A stretch of 64,000 nucleotides of DNA from Anthoceros angustus. Taxonomy: Eukaryota; Streptophyta; Anthocerotopsida; Anthocerotales; Anthocerotaceae. Each line of letters begins with the position of its first letter. Positions within the stretch are counted from its first letter, which is position 1. Shown in pieces: positions 11,176 to 23,201 of this stretch. A program made the position numbers and the translations under genes. Below the pieces are notes generated by a model, which was not told where the DNA came from, did not search any database, and saw nothing but the letters and a program-made list of their open reading frames with translations. Where the stretch lies: positions 1,612,001-1,676,000 of the forward strand of contig MU008162.1 of assembly GCA_010909165.1 (NCBI GenBank), in the 5' to 3' direction.

Positions 11176-11505
11176 TCACATCCCATCCGCAGTCCTCTGG
11201 AGATCAGCAACATGCGGGGTGTAATCGGGTCTTTCCTTGAACTCCCTGAACCTGGCGTGTTCAGTGGCATAGGGAGGGTAGACCATGGTCTGAAGCTGGT
11301 GCAGCTGCCGAGGGCGGGGCTGATTGTGGCTGTTTCCATAAGGAGCAATCTGAGAAGCTGTGAAGTTGTGATATCCCCTGACGTTCACTGGAATGCTTTG
11401 GTCCTTCTCCCAGGGGGCCTCTTTGTCCTTCGATGGCCTCTTCTCATATTTCGGCAAGTCATGCAGTGTCGCATAAGGAGCTGCTGTGGATACAGGTTTT
11501 GCCAT
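11176..11505 (-). CDS. Small protein, unrecognised (109 aa)
   Basis: One open frame runs from ATG at 11505 (MAKPVSTAAPYATLHDLPKY) to TGA at 11176. The protein is basic, rich in proline and tyrosine, with EKRPSKDKEAPWEKDQSIPV in the middle and TEHARFREFKERPDYTPHV near the end. It has no signal peptide or membrane segment. A likely splice acceptor (TCTATAG) lies just upstream of the ATG, and a possible donor (GCAG then GTAATC) on the same strand near 11780 suggests a leader intron. The composition recalls small axonemal or microtubule-inner proteins, and the neighbour is a flagellar dynein gene, but I cannot name the family. Coding status is likely, not proven. Confidence 0.55.
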   Translation of the reverse strand: MAKPVSTAAPYATLHDLPKYEKRPSKDKEAPWEKDQSIPVNVRGYHNFTASQIAPYGNSHNQPRPRQLHQLQTMVYPPYATEHARFREFKERPDYTPHVADLQRTADGM

Positions 11506-12745
11506 GTCCGCTCTATAGAAACCACATTGCAAGTCAATCACAAGACAACCGTCACTGCAATTACATGCTATTCTGCATCCTCTTCTCCGATGGCTTCCTC
11601 AATCGAGGTGGAAAGGAAAGGTGAGGTAAACAGTTTACACTGTTGCTAGGAAACAAACAAAGAAACGGAGATCTGACACGTTTCTCCACAGCATATGCTC
11701 CAGGCCTTGAGGCTCTTGAATACAGGGATGCGGTTGCAGAGGGTGCGTGTGAGGAAAACCTAGACGAAGCATAGATTACCTGCTTCATGCACTGCCAGGG
11801 CAGCTCTCCCGAATCCACTGAGCGGAGGCTGCCGGAGCGGTTACTGCGATGGCGGAGTCCAGCAAATCCCGAGGACGAAGAAATTACGGGAACGGAGATC
11901 CAGATGCCGGAAGAGCGTTTGCGTTTTTCCAGTTGAGGTACGGTGTGTATTTCACGTCTTTTGGTTTGCCGCCTCCGGTTGTAGGTCGGGCGCTTCATTC
12001 GAATCGTGAGCAGGCGGGGGAAAATTGTTACGAAACAATTGTTTTGTGAATTTTACATACAATACAGAACCTACTTCTGGCACATTTTAGGGCAGTAAGG
12101 AATCTCTGGATGCTTGTTGAGTGTGTGCTTCTCTAGGGCAAGCCCAGATGCATGTTCCTCGAGGGCCCAAAAATGGACAGTTGGTATCTGCACAAAAAAT
12201 TGAACACAGAATGGACTGTGGTGTCCATTTTGGGGTCACCAGGTGCATGGGGTGGCTGTCGGGTCACCAGGTAGGTGCATACGATGGGTGGGGATTTCTG
12301 GTGGAAATTACCAAGTGGATGTTATGCACAGAATGGACTGTCCATTTTGAGGTCACCAGGTGCATGGGGTGGGTGGGGATTTCTGGTGGAAATTACGAAA
12401 TCACAGAATGGACGGTTAGGGAAGGCAACAGCTGGTGGGTGGAAGAAGGCTTGCGGTGGGTCTCCTACTTCCAACAAGAAGGGAAGGCGGGCGGGGGCCC
12501 TGCCTATCTTGGTCTTTACAGCCCCCTCCGCCCTTGCCTTGCCTTCCACTCTCCACCACGCTCCCTGCCTGCTCTCCTGCCCCCGGGCCTTCTTGCCTTT
12601 TGCTTAATTTCAGGTTTGTGAGCCTCATTCGCATGTCTGCAATATCTAATGCCAGCTGCACATGTGCCCCTGGCTGCTTCCGAGGAATTGTGGTGGTAAA
12701 GAGCTGCCTGTGAATCGTGACTTGCAGGGCTGCCCCTAATTCTGC
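11506..12745. other. Intergenic region with leader intron and direct repeats
   Basis: The left part probably holds the 5' exon and leader intron of the small minus-strand gene. The right part is upstream of the ACP gene at 12746 and contains a pyrimidine-rich stretch (about 12520-12610). Otherwise only the repeat at 12205-12416 stands out. Confidence 0.45.
12205..12416. repeat. Degenerate direct repeats
   Basis: The block CACAGAATGGACTG plus GGTCACCAGGTGCATGGGGT and GTGGGGATTTCTGGTGGAAATT recurs in two to three imperfect copies, with CACAGAATGG at 12205, 12328 and 12402. Confidence 0.8.
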
Positions 12746-13451
12746 ATGGCCTCTGCCGTAGCTTCGCCTGTGTTCAAGATGGTTGCCATCACAGGCCCCG
12801 TGTGCTCTCAGCAAGGGGTGAGAATCGATTCACTTGTGCAGCAAGTTCAGTGACTCCTTCTTGTATGTCTGCATCTTCTAATGTGAAAAACTCATCTCAC
12901 TTTGAGCGTATGTGGTCATGGCACAGTCTGTTGCGAGGTGTGAAGGATTGAAGCTCTTCCCCTCGCAGAAGAGAAAGATTGTCTCGTCTGTCCGCCACTC
13001 CCCTTCGCGGGGGAGGCTCCACATCTCTTGCGCTGTAAGGAAGCTTCTTTACGCTTTAGTGGAGTAACATGGGAAGATGTGGAAGCCTGTTCTGTGAAGA
13101 TTAACGTCGTATGTACTTCTTTCAGAAAGCCGACTCTGCCACCGTGGAGACTGTGAAGAATGTCATCTGCAAGCAGCTGGCCATGGAACTCAAAGACGTG
13201 CTTCCAGACTCCAAGTTTGCTGACCTTGGCGCCGACTCATTGGACACAGTGAGTAGATGCTTTCCTTGTGTAAGAGCATGATAACTTGTTTGGTGGGCAG
13301 TTCTCACGAATTGAACCTCTTGCAGGTGGAGATCATGATGGCGTTGGAGGAGCAATTCGAGATAAGTTTGTCTCAGGATGGAGCCGAGAAGATAACAACA
13401 GTCCAGGATGCTGCTGACTTGATTCACGAGATTAAGACGTCCAGCACATAG
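12746..13451 (+). CDS. ACP: Acyl carrier protein, plastid type (copy 1)
   Basis: ACP carries the growing acyl chain of plastid fatty-acid synthesis on a phosphopantetheine arm. Four exons join in frame: 12746-12817, 12927-13034, 13126-13248 and 13326-13451, giving 142 residues. Residues 1-60 are rich in Ser, Arg and Lys and look like a transit peptide (ending RLHISCA). The mature domain has [24 protein letters not shown]; the Ser of DSLD is the attachment site and is split from the next exon just after DT. The C-terminus is [14 protein letters not shown]. Intron positions and exon 3 length (123 nt) are the same as in the convergent gene at 14015-14804, so the two are paralogues. Confidence 0.95.
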
Positions 13452-14014
13452 AACACAAAAATTAAGCAGCCCTGTGCATCAGAACATGCTTTGTTCCATA
13501 TTGGAACCTCCCCAACTATGACCTTCAGTTGGGGAGCTTTCTGTGAGTGAATGTGAGTTTCGCACTTGCTTGTAGCACAAAAGCAACTACTATAACTCTT
13601 AACCCTTACAGACCTGTCCACTTGCATTAGAAATAGTGTCGCGTAGAACTGTATACAACACATAAAAGTAAACAAACGACCGAATATTATCAGCACGTTG
13701 TTTTGAACGGAAAGTCCCAGTAGGTCATAGATTGAACACACAAACATTTTGATCACGTGATCACCAGAAAGTCTTAATACGGAATTGAGAAGTCCCGAAA
13801 GGGATACTTCAGAACCAAAAATTACTTCTGAAAGCCAGTGAATATAATCTGGAATCTGCTACACTGCAAAACCACTTTGAATCCCTTCCCCACAGGCGTC
13901 GGGCCCGGGGCGCTAGGGACGATAAGGTCCACTCTGGTGCCGCAGCACCTCCCCTGCTTAGCCAAATCTTATTCGCTAACAACGATTCCTAAAGGGTGCA
14001 GCTGCTTGCTCTAT
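13452..14014. other. Shared 3' region between convergent ACP genes
   Basis: Contains the two 3' untranslated regions. No other feature is recognised. Confidence 0.6.
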
Positions 14015-14804
14015 TCAAGCCTGGGGCTTCTCGATATAGTCATGAATCAGATCAGCAGCATCCTGAACAGTCAGAATCTTTTCATTTCCGTCCTGATTCA
14101 AAGTGATGGCAAATTGCTCTTCGAGGGCCATGATGATCTCGACCTGCCGCAGTGAACCACAAATAAACATCAGGCCAACACAACAGAAAAATGAGCAAGT
14201 AGCTTGCATGAGAAAAGGAAGTAGCAAGTAGCAAAATGCAGATCTGGCAAGGAATGCAACATAGCCACTAACCGTGTCCAAAGAGTCGGCACCGAGGTCC
14301 GCGAAGTTGGAGTGCGCGTGCACATCCTTGACTTCCATTGCCAGCTGCTTGCAAATGACCTCTTTCACCTTCTCAACTGTCTTATCGTCTGCTTTCTGCA
14401 TGCGTTCTCCAACTTACTAGGTTACGCAGAACCACAAAACGGAAGGCAAATCAAAACCGACGACACACTCCACTCCACTCCACTTCGCAGCTTCCTCCAA
14501 AGGAAAATCTGACGCTATAAGGTCTCGCTTACCCCGCAAGAGATGCGCAGCCGCGGGTACGAAGTAGGACGGGCAGCCACGGCCACATATCTTCTTTGCA
14601 CCGGGACGGCCTTCAGTCCCTCAAACCTGGCCACAGGCTGAAATCACGCAAGCTCAGATTTAGCGCCAAACCACGGCCACGCCCTCGCATTCCCGCGCAG
14701 GCCAGGGACAAAATTTGCGGCCACATCATACTGACCACTTGCTGCCTGGCAGCGGGCAGAGCTGTGGCGGAAACCTTCCCCATCGATGCAGCCACGGAAG
14801 CCAT
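14015..14804 (-). CDS. ACP: Acyl carrier protein, plastid type (copy 2)
   Basis: Paralogue of the gene at 12746-13451, in convergent orientation. Exons on the minus strand are 14804-14736, 14637-14533, 14395-14273 and 14143-14015, giving 141 residues. It starts MASVAASMGKVSATALPAAR and has a basic plastid transit-like region ending PRLRISCG. The core is [24 protein letters not shown], with the phosphopantetheine Ser in DSLD, and the end is DAADLIHDYIEKPQA. Donor and acceptor sites are canonical. The upstream region holds a tetramer-like minisatellite. Confidence 0.94.
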
Positions 14805-15685
14805 GTCGTTCACGGAGCCTAGCAGCGAGCTGCCTGCACCACATCAAGCGTCCCGAACCTCAAAATCCAACTTGCATGCGATGGAAAACACACACTCCGG
14901 CAGCTCAAACCTCAAGCCGCCAGCATGCCAGCCTCAAACAAGACATCAAGCCCGCATGCAACAGCGACTCCATTCCCGGCTCGCATTGCCCTTCCCGGAG
15001 CTCTACGCACCTGTACGTACTGCGGACGGCGCAGGCAAGCAGGCGAGAAGCAGAGGCGACAGAGAGCGGATGAGCACGGCGAGCAGCAGGTAGGGGTAAA
15101 AGAGCCGGAGCTCAGGCTCGGAACAGCTTTGGGTCCGTCGCCGTCAGCCTTGGGAGGCTCGCCGACAGGGATGGCATCCCTGCTTCTAACCGCGGGTTTA
15201 TTAAGCCGCCCGGGACTCACTCCGGTTAAGCCGGTGTGTTTCCTCTTCAGACACCTGGGCCTTTGTACAACGCAGAAATTTCACACTCCAAAAAAGTTCA
15301 TGCACTTGAATAGAATAAAGAATGCCTACAATTTTACACGTGAGATTGGAATCTCTAGGTGTTTGGTTCCCGAGCAAAGGGAGATAGGCACAGAACCTAT
15401 CGATATTGTACAAAAGCCCAAAATGGGGACATGGATGTTGGATAATGGATGTTGGATGATGGATGTTGGATGGAGGATGTTGGATGATGGATGATTCCAA
15501 TTTCCATTGCCAGCTGCATGCATCCAGCTTCTTCATTCGTGTTGCGTCTCAGCAGACGGTTGCTCAGATGTTACACTTGGTCGATGGGGCTGCACAGTGG
15601 CAACCTGTCAGTTACGATGAAGTAAGGCTTACCGGCAGAGAATGAGTGAAGAGGGAAGGGAAGTCAAGGAAGAATTCAAGGTGAA
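14805..15685. other. Intergenic region upstream of ACP copy 2
   Basis: Holds the promoter of the ACP gene on the left and the 3' flank of the WAT1-type gene on the right. Apart from the simple repeat at 15431-15492 nothing is recognised. Confidence 0.5.
15431..15492. repeat. Short tandem repeat, ATGTTGGATGATGG type
   Basis: Four to five imperfect copies of a 14-15 bp unit built from GGATGTTGGATGAT. The repeat contains no coding sequence. Confidence 0.9.
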
Positions 15686-17420
15686 CTACCTTGGGAGGAG
15701 AGGTTGCTTCAAGTCACAGTCCACATAACATGGCTCTTCCAACGGCGGGACAACGCATGACAGATCTTGTTTCTTTCTTGTCAATGACTGAGCCTTGCCC
15801 CAGGTGACTACGTAGAGCCCAAGCAGAACGAGTGTGGCTCCCAGGACACTGATATAAATCGGTGGACTGATCGGTCAGATAAGAGAACAGAGGAATATGT
15901 TCACAAGGATACCGAACTTGAAAGGTAGGAGATCGCCATACCTGCCCAAGTAGATGACATCTCCCAGAAAGAGTAGGGCAACGATGGCTGATACCACGGG
16001 CTGCAATGGAATGTATGCGCCCACCAGGAACGGGCCACATCGTTGGAGACACCAGGTGCTTATAGCGAAGTTGAAAGCTGACGCCATCGATCCCTGCATG
16101 GAAGCAATAGTTTGTTGATAAGACTCGTGCATGGTGTCTAAAGGCTCGTTTGCAGTAGGTAGAACCGTGGTTGAGTCGCATGTGCAGCTTACCGCATAGG
16201 CAACGGAGAAGATGTCAAAGGGACAGGTTAAGACCCAGGCAGAGGGGTCCTGGACCGTAACAGCTCCATTGGCACCCAGGAGAGCTGTGCCAAAAAACAT
16301 GGACAGGGCAGTTGCAGACAGAGGTGCGGGGTACCTTGCGAGAATTGGAGCCTGCAATAAGCAAGAAGCATGTGAGATTGCAACCCTTGCTAGGAGCAGA
16401 AGCACATGTTGGGTGCTGGTGCTTTCCATACCTGAATATTCACAAATATCCCCATGAAGAGAGCGTATAGTACAAGGCTGGCAGATCCAAATTGCCAAGC
16501 TGTAATCCCGTATTTTGTTAGTGTGGAGGCAAGGAATCCTGGCGTGTGAATTCTCAGTTTGTCTGCTGACGCATTAAGCATAGCAGGTGACTCGTATCCC
16601 AGCACAATTGGCCCCTTGTACACAGTCATGAGAATAGCACCACCCAAAGAGAAGATAACACCCAAGATTTTGGCTTGCCCATCCTTTCTCCTGAGGTTGA
16701 CTTCTTCAGTTCTGACAATCATCGGAAAGGCCAGTGTGAGCTCAACGTTAAACTGTGCAGTTGAGGCTAGGTGGACTCATTCCAGCCAGCTCCTCACCTG
16801 AAGACGACGGCTATAAGGAAGGTGAAAATGGGGATTGCAATCTGCAAAGATGCAGCATATCCTGACGATGTGAGGGCCAGTCCAGTCATAAACAGGACCT
16901 GATTTGCATACACTCTGCATCCATCCACACGAAGTCCCACCATTCAGCAAGCTGAAAATACAAAATTCCTGCTCTTGATATGACATCAATTGCAAACGGA
17001 GACCAGCGAAAAGGAAGGAGATTGACACCACTAGAAACGCACCCTGTAAACCCAGCAAAGCACAGGAGCAGGAAGAGAGAGCCAGTGAAGCGAGTCCTCT
17101 TCTCTCTGTAACAATCACAAGCACATGATTCCCACCAACACTATCAGCCTGCTGCCACAACCACCTGGACATCAAAGAATGGAAAGAGCAAGGATTGATT
17201 GACATGGCCACGGAATTTACTTTTCCAAAAAGTATCCGAATGCAGCGACCAGAATCACTCCAATCGAGCTCCGATACACAGCAAACACAACCTGGTTCAC
17301 CCCATTGCTCAAGGCTGCTTTGGTGAGCACATTAAAACCTGCTGAGCTGAGCTGAGTGAGAATGAGAGCTGCATGGACAACCCAGATGGCCCCGTCCATC
17401 TGCTTCTGGCAGGCTGCCAT
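15686..17420 (-). CDS. WAT1-related EamA-type transporter (copy 1)
   Basis: Member of the plant WAT1/nodulin-MtN21 family of drug/metabolite-type transporters, with ten membrane helices in two EamA halves. The type member exports auxin from the vacuole; the substrate here is unknown. Seven exons join in frame: 17420-17221, 17105-17043, 16914-16798, 16711-16432, 16351-16193, 16093-15942 and 15848-15686, giving 377 residues. Typical motifs are FNVLTKAALSNGVNQVVFAVYR near the start, ALTSSGYAASLQIAIPIFTF, GAYIPLQPVVSAI and LGDVIYLGR. The C-terminal tail after the last helix (LYVVTWGKAQ) is hydrophilic and ends QPLLPR. ATG 17420 gives MAACQKQMDGAIWVVHAAL. It is a tandem paralogue of the gene at 18997-20786 with matching exon lengths. 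Confidence 0.93.
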
Positions 17421-18996
17421 TTCCTCCACACACGACAGGAGGAGCAGACATACAAGACGAAATTGAGCTCCGATTGAAACATTCCAGCCATGGCTTATAT
17501 ACTACCCAGCAGGAGCTGCAAGCCTGCATTGCTTGCACTGCTTGCACGCCTGTGTGCGCCAAATGGACTGGCACAGATGCAACTGGATGGCGTGAACTCC
17601 GTCTCGGTAGCTCAAGCCAGGCACTATTTACAGCGATCTGTGTCGCCCTTGTGCTACTGGGCACACTAAACTTGGCAACCAGACACCTGAGGAGTCGCCA
17701 TCCGTGCTGCGCACTCATTTCCCGCCCTGTCAGAAGCGCCTGCCGGAACTCTCCTGCCGTCACAACGCTGCCAGATTCCAGCCCTATGCTGCTGCTTTTA
17801 TCCGGTTTGAGATAGCCACAGGTTTCGAACTTTGCTGCACCATGCTGCGTGCTTCTTCAAGTGGGTCCATGCAACACCACGTTGGAGCAAGACTGCAAGA
17901 GGAGACGAGGCTCACACGGACCAGGCTCAGCAAAACCAGGCTCCAATCTCTGGCCCACATTGCTCTAAATGGGCTGCGGTCAAACTTTGTGAAAGCTCCC
18001 TTACCTGTCTGCTGAAGGGGGGGCCGTTTCACCCCAAAGCGACCAATGCCTGCAGCCCTTGCTGTCAGGCTTTCACTGCTCCAAACTGGGTAGTTGGGAA
18101 CCCGTTTTGAATCTCCCCAGCTTGCGTCTAGAACCTGCCTCTCCTTCACGTGGCCACGGTCACCTGAGAATTTGGATTTTCGAAATGGCGCTCCGAGATG
18201 ACACACCAGCAGATTCCTTTGCCCGTGTACGATACATACATACATGCATGTGCATATGCAATTACATGGGCTTGTTGTGAGCTTTGTAGCCTTTGCCAGT
18301 ACGGCAAGTCTCTGAGAGAGCATCAGAGTGCATCACGCTCCAATAGAACATGCACACCAGTGATGGAGGATCATGCATGTTCGACCTTGCACTGCTTTGC
18401 ATGCTTTGACTGCAGAATGTAAAGAACCGTGAGGACGCGTCCTGCCATGACCCTGTGTGTGTATGATGCACGAGCCAAGACTGGCTGGGGCAGAAGCCTG
18501 AAACGATCTGCATACTTCTCGGAAATTGTGTCTATTTATATGTTTTCCTCCATGAGATGAGTTACAGCGCACCTGAAGACAGGAGCCAAGTTGCCAGCGT
18601 TCTCTTTACATGCTCTGTGGTAGAACTTCGAGGGCACAGCAAGATTCAAGAGCCTGCTGCTGGTGCACAGTAAGCTCTGCAGATTGCTAAGAGTTTGTTG
18701 GATGCCTTATAAACCCATACAGATTTTGCCAACCCGGCAAGGGCAAGATTCTGAATCAGAGGAAGAAAGCCCACAAATCTCTTGTGCATGTGCTACGGTT
18801 CTGCGGTTATCTGCCATAGAGTGGTCGCAGTTTATGCCGTAGTGTAGGTTGGAGGGGGGGGCAGGGGAGTATCTACACCTTCCCAGTGGGATGCGCACTG
18901 TAGAAGAAAGAAGCAGTGTGGAGAGCTCAGTCAGAGCATCTGAGGTGAGCCCGTAACTGCAAAGTACATACCTTGGTCTTCGTGAAGAGATTCTGC
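17421..18996. other. Intergenic region between the WAT1-type genes
   Basis: About 1.6 kb with no recognisable coding sequence. It must contain the promoter of the WAT1-type gene at 15686-17420 and the 3' end of the next. A short poly-G run lies at about 18850. Confidence 0.55.
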
Positions 18997-20786
18997 CTAT
19001 CCGTTCCTGATCAACAGGGGCTCGTTGATTTGAGAATCCAGGGACCCGGATGACGGGCTCTCAGCTGGGAGAAGATTCCTCTGCTTCGCTTCCCCCTTGG
19101 ATTGCACCTTGCCCCATGTGATGAGGTAGAGCCCCATCACCACAGCTATGGCCCCTAGCAAACTGCAATGCTCACCATGTTGCCGTCAGTGACGAAGGAG
19201 CCACCTTGCTGCAGAAGCAGAAGGCTGAAGGGACTTCGGGGGCATGGGAACACTTGCCTGCCCAGGTAGATGACGTCGCCTATAAAGAGGAAGCCTAATA
19301 TGGCTGACACAACTGGCTGCAATGGGATGTAGGCAGCCACCAGAAACGGCCCACTTCTTTGAAACGCCCAGGAGCCCAGTGCGAAGGTGAGAGCCGATAC
19401 CATAGTTCCCTGCAGCACAGCAACTGAAAGCTGGATCAAGGAGCCTGCCTTGCAACCCTTGCAAACAGCAAGAGCAAGGAGACTTGTATCACATATCCCA
19501 CATCGCTAAGAGGTTCGGGCCGGGCAGGGCATGGCATGGCAGCACTCACCGCATAGGCGATGGCGACAATGTCAAGAATGCTGGTCAGCACCCAGGCGGA
19601 GGAGTCCTTGATTGTAAACGCCCCGCCGACAAGCAGGCACAAGGTTCCAAACAACAAGGTGAGAGCTGTTTCAGAAAAAGGTGAAGGATACCTGCGGAGA
19701 ATGGGAGCCTGTAAACATCACAGCAAGCATACATGAGGAGTTTTGCACACAAATCACACACACACACACCACAAAATCGCCGAACCAAAAGGACAGGCAC
19801 CTATTCTGCCCACCTGCAGATTAGCGAATACGCCCATACAGAAAGTGTTTGCCACGAGGCATGCCGACCCGACTTGCCAAGCCGTGAACCCATACTTGAG
19901 CGAAGCAGCAGCAACAAAAGCTGGTGTGTGGAGAGCCAGTTTGTCCGCTGACCCATGCACTACTGACGATTCAGACCCCAGAATTATCGGCCCCTGGTAG
20001 AACGTCATGAGCAAAGCACCAGACAGAGAGAAGCAAACTCCCAGCAGCTTCACCTGCCCATGGCGCCTGGCAAGATTGATGTCCTCAATTCTGCGTAGCC
20101 ATCACAACCAGGCCCAGGGATACAAAACCCATCAGCACAAACTCCAGAAATCAGCTACTCCACTCCACCACTCCAGTACCTGAACATGTACGCTATGAGG
20201 AAGGTGAAAATGGGAGTCGCAGTCTGCATTGCTGCAGCATACGCCGCAGACGTGAGAGCGATTCCGGTATAAAACAACACCTGGTTTCCAAAAATCCTGC
20301 AACCAAGAAACAACCCTGAGGTCAAACCGAGGACTCCACAACCAATCCAAACCAACCCACAACCCAAGAACGTCTCTTCCCCCTTCACTTACCCGACGAG
20401 CCCCGCCAGAAAGATGAGAACCGTAACGTACCCCGTCAGAGGAGCCGTCCTCCTGCAGCATCGACAGGACGACGAGCATCAAATCAGAAACACACATCCA
20501 CCATACACCCATACACACATCTGACCCGGAATAATTCAAGCACTTCCTTGCCAGCACAAACTGGAGCCTGCAATCCTTCCTCCACGTACTTCTCCAGGAA
20601 GTAAGCAGCCACGGCAAGCAGCACCGTCCCCAGCGCATTCCGGTACACCGCGAACACGAACGGGTCGATTCCATTGCTCAGCGATGCTTTGGTGAGCACG
20701 TAGTAGCCCGAGACGCCCAGCTGGCTCCCCAGCAGGGCGACATGGACCTTCCACATAGCCCCCTCCTTCTGCCAGGATCCCGCCAT
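18997..20786 (-). CDS. WAT1-related EamA-type transporter (copy 2)
   Basis: Tandem paralogue of the gene at 15686-17420. Exons are 20786-20590, 20452-20393, 20296-20180, 20090-19814, 19708-19550, 19409-19258 and 19162-18997, giving 375 residues. It starts MAGSWQKEGAMWKVHVALL and shows YYVLTKASLSNGIDPFVFA, ALTSAAYAAAMQTATPIFTF, AAYIPLQPVVSAI and IGDVIYLGR. The end is YLITWGKVQ plus a tail closing EPLLIRNG. Six introns sit at the same places as in the other copy. The sixth uses a GC donor (CAG then GCAAGT), an accepted variant. Substrate unknown. Confidence 0.93.
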
Positions 20787-23201
20787 GCCTCCTGTCTCCT
20801 TCCTTCCACCGCCGGCTCCCGTCCTGCTGCCACCCACACAGCGCAAGCCGGCAAGCAGAGTCCTTGAGACGTCCATGGCAAGATTCACGACTCACGATTC
20901 ATTCACGACCCACGAGAAGCAATGCGAGCGCGAAATCAATGGATTCATACAGCCTCTGCTAGTCACGGCATCTCGGCAATCCCGCCCTGCTCCTCCTTCC
21001 TTCTCCTGCTCTGGCTGGATCTGCAGGTGCCGGAGTACCGCAGTGTAGAGAACTGGAAACGCAGTGTAGAGAACTGGAGGCGCATAAGGGAAGTCTCCGA
21101 GTCTCCTGTACCGAACCGGCGAACTGTGTACACCAGTGGACCCGTTCTCCGCGACGGGAGCCACGCGCCCGTGCGTGTTTCGCCGAGGTCTCGGTCTTCT
21201 TCCTGTCCTGCAGGACTTTGCCCATTTTGCGCATCTAAAAAGCAACCAGGAAATATAGGTGCCCATTATGATGACGGACTACATACCAAACCATCGCCGC
21301 TCCCGTGCGCTCAACCGTGCGATAAGCCCTAATCCAGACCGTGCGTCGTGCGGTGCGATAAACCCTAATTTAGAGTGTACGCACCCTCATAAGATGGGTC
21401 TTCGGGGTTTGCACGACCCAATCTTTTAGCGTTTCTTTAAAGCTCTTCAGCCTCGGCCTCAAAGTCAAGATTTTGAAGTGCAAGTTTGGTCCCCGTCCGG
21501 TATTATGTCCTCTCTTCATTATCTGGGGGATATTATGGATCTTTGGAGTCTCGGTCAGGGCTTTCGGATTTTATATGGGAATTTGTGGATGCTGCTTTGA
21601 TGGGAGTTTGTGGATGCTGCTTTGAAAGACGATCTTGCGCATATCGACGACCTCTCTAGGTTGGGCGACCCACATGTGGCCTTCGGCATCCTCTCTTCCG
21701 GCTTCGCGCACCGTCCTAGGTACCTCATTCGCACTGTGCCCCTCTGTAGTTTTTCTTTCTCAACTTGGAGATTTCGACGAGCAGGTTTTGCTAGGAGACA
21801 TTATCGGCCTAGGTTCCTCGGAATGTGTGGACGGGGACCTGCCGCCACGACGGGCGTCCCTCCCTGTCGCTTTTAGGGGTGCATGTCTTTTGGCCATGGA
21901 GGCCTCGGCGCCAGCAGCGACACTTGGAGGTACGTGGTTGTTATTGACCCAACCAGAGATTCTGTTAGCAACCATATCATCATCAACCCTCTAGGTTGAG
22001 CGACGGAAGGGGGCCCGGGTAAGGTTTTTCCTCGTTTCGTCACGGAGTGCGCAAGGGCCTACCCAATGATAGGGGCAGGGGCGGCCTCCCCCTTTCCTGT
22101 GCCATGGCATATTTCAGGCAATGGGGTTGCATCGCCCTGCAAAGGGTGTTGGCCAGTGCCATCTTTAGGACGATCACGAGTGCTAGAGACGCGGCATCGG
22201 TGTCACTAGTGGTAAGTAGACCCTTCTCTATCTCGAACGACGACATCTTGGGGGCGGTTGGGGGTTATAGGGTAGATTAGTGCGGAGGAGCTAAGCTACA
22301 AGTCATCTTCCAAGTCAACCACAAAGTTCTCTGAACGTTGCTTCTGAAGAAATGCCCCTTATCTGGATCACCACATCATCATGAAGAATTTCCATAAATT
22401 TTATCAGTAATAATTAATAATTATATATATTCAATATATATATATTTTAAATATAGATATTTTTGCCTAATCTACATTCCATCATTGCATCGTTAATCAA
22501 CAAGAATGCTGAAGGTAACATTCAAGCTCTTAGCACAATCACACTAAGGTATGAAATATATGTTGGCAGCAGAGCCGGGGAATTCGTGGAGCAGCTCGGG
22601 AGCGAGGTTGCGGTCACCTTTGGGGATCTTGGGCGGAGCATGGCGGCATGCGTCGGCACACCAGATCGTATGCCATGGAATCCCGTTTGGAACATCCAAG
22701 TGGTCCACCAGGTCATCCAAGTCTGCTCAACCTTAGCCGGCATCCTGCCAACACCAACCAGAACATAGGGTGAAAGAGGGCATCAGATTTGCTTTTGCGG
22801 TGTGCTAGCGGGAAACGTAGATGTGGGTAGCTACAGAGTCGTAGGTGTAGCAGCCGATGTCGCATGGCCAGTGGGTGCTACCTGACTTCGAACTTGTTGT
22901 TCCCCAGAGGTGCGTTGGTGCTCACAAATCACATGATCATCACATTTGTGCACAGATGATCATCAGACAGTTGTATGGCCTGCTCACCTATGGAAGACGA
23001 CATAAAGCATGTGGTTTGGCAGCCACGGTGAACACATCCATCGCGCTGTCTGCTTCTATGTAATTGGCCATGCAGGCCACTGGGCCGGAGCACGATCCTG
23101 AGACGAAGCCCAGCCTCATCGGATTCTGGAATCCTGGATGGCAGTTTGGGCTCTGTTCGCCAGCTGCTGGGAAACGCCACTAGTACTGGCTCGATATCAA
23201 G
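20787..23201. other. Long intergenic stretch
   Basis: No gene is recognised. The left end is the promoter of the WAT1-type gene and includes an 18-bp direct repeat (CGCAGTGTAGAGAACTGG, about 21040-21080). An open plus-strand frame at about 21600-21990 matches nothing I know. An AT-only tract lies at about 22400-22460, and a 65-bp fragment at 22569-22633 is shared with the array at 50 kb. Confidence 0.5.
22569..22633 (+). repeat. Fragment shared with the ubiquitin array units
   Basis: Sixty-five bases here match, with about two substitutions, the minus strand of 50620-50684 and its repeats near 52920 and 55494. In frame it reads RAGEFVEQLGSEVAVTFGDLG against RAGEFVEQLGSEVVVTFGDLG in the array. 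The substitutions keep the frame open, which suggests a dispersed exon piece of an unidentified gene. Confidence 0.75.

Noticed and set aside
11849-12049. Plus-strand 66-codon frame MAESSKSRGRRNYG
   Set aside because: Overlaps the presumed leader of the minus-strand gene; no conservation seen.
21610-21994. Plus-strand frames of 88-119 codons
   Set aside because: Overlapping in different frames with no recognisable domain; not supported as genes.
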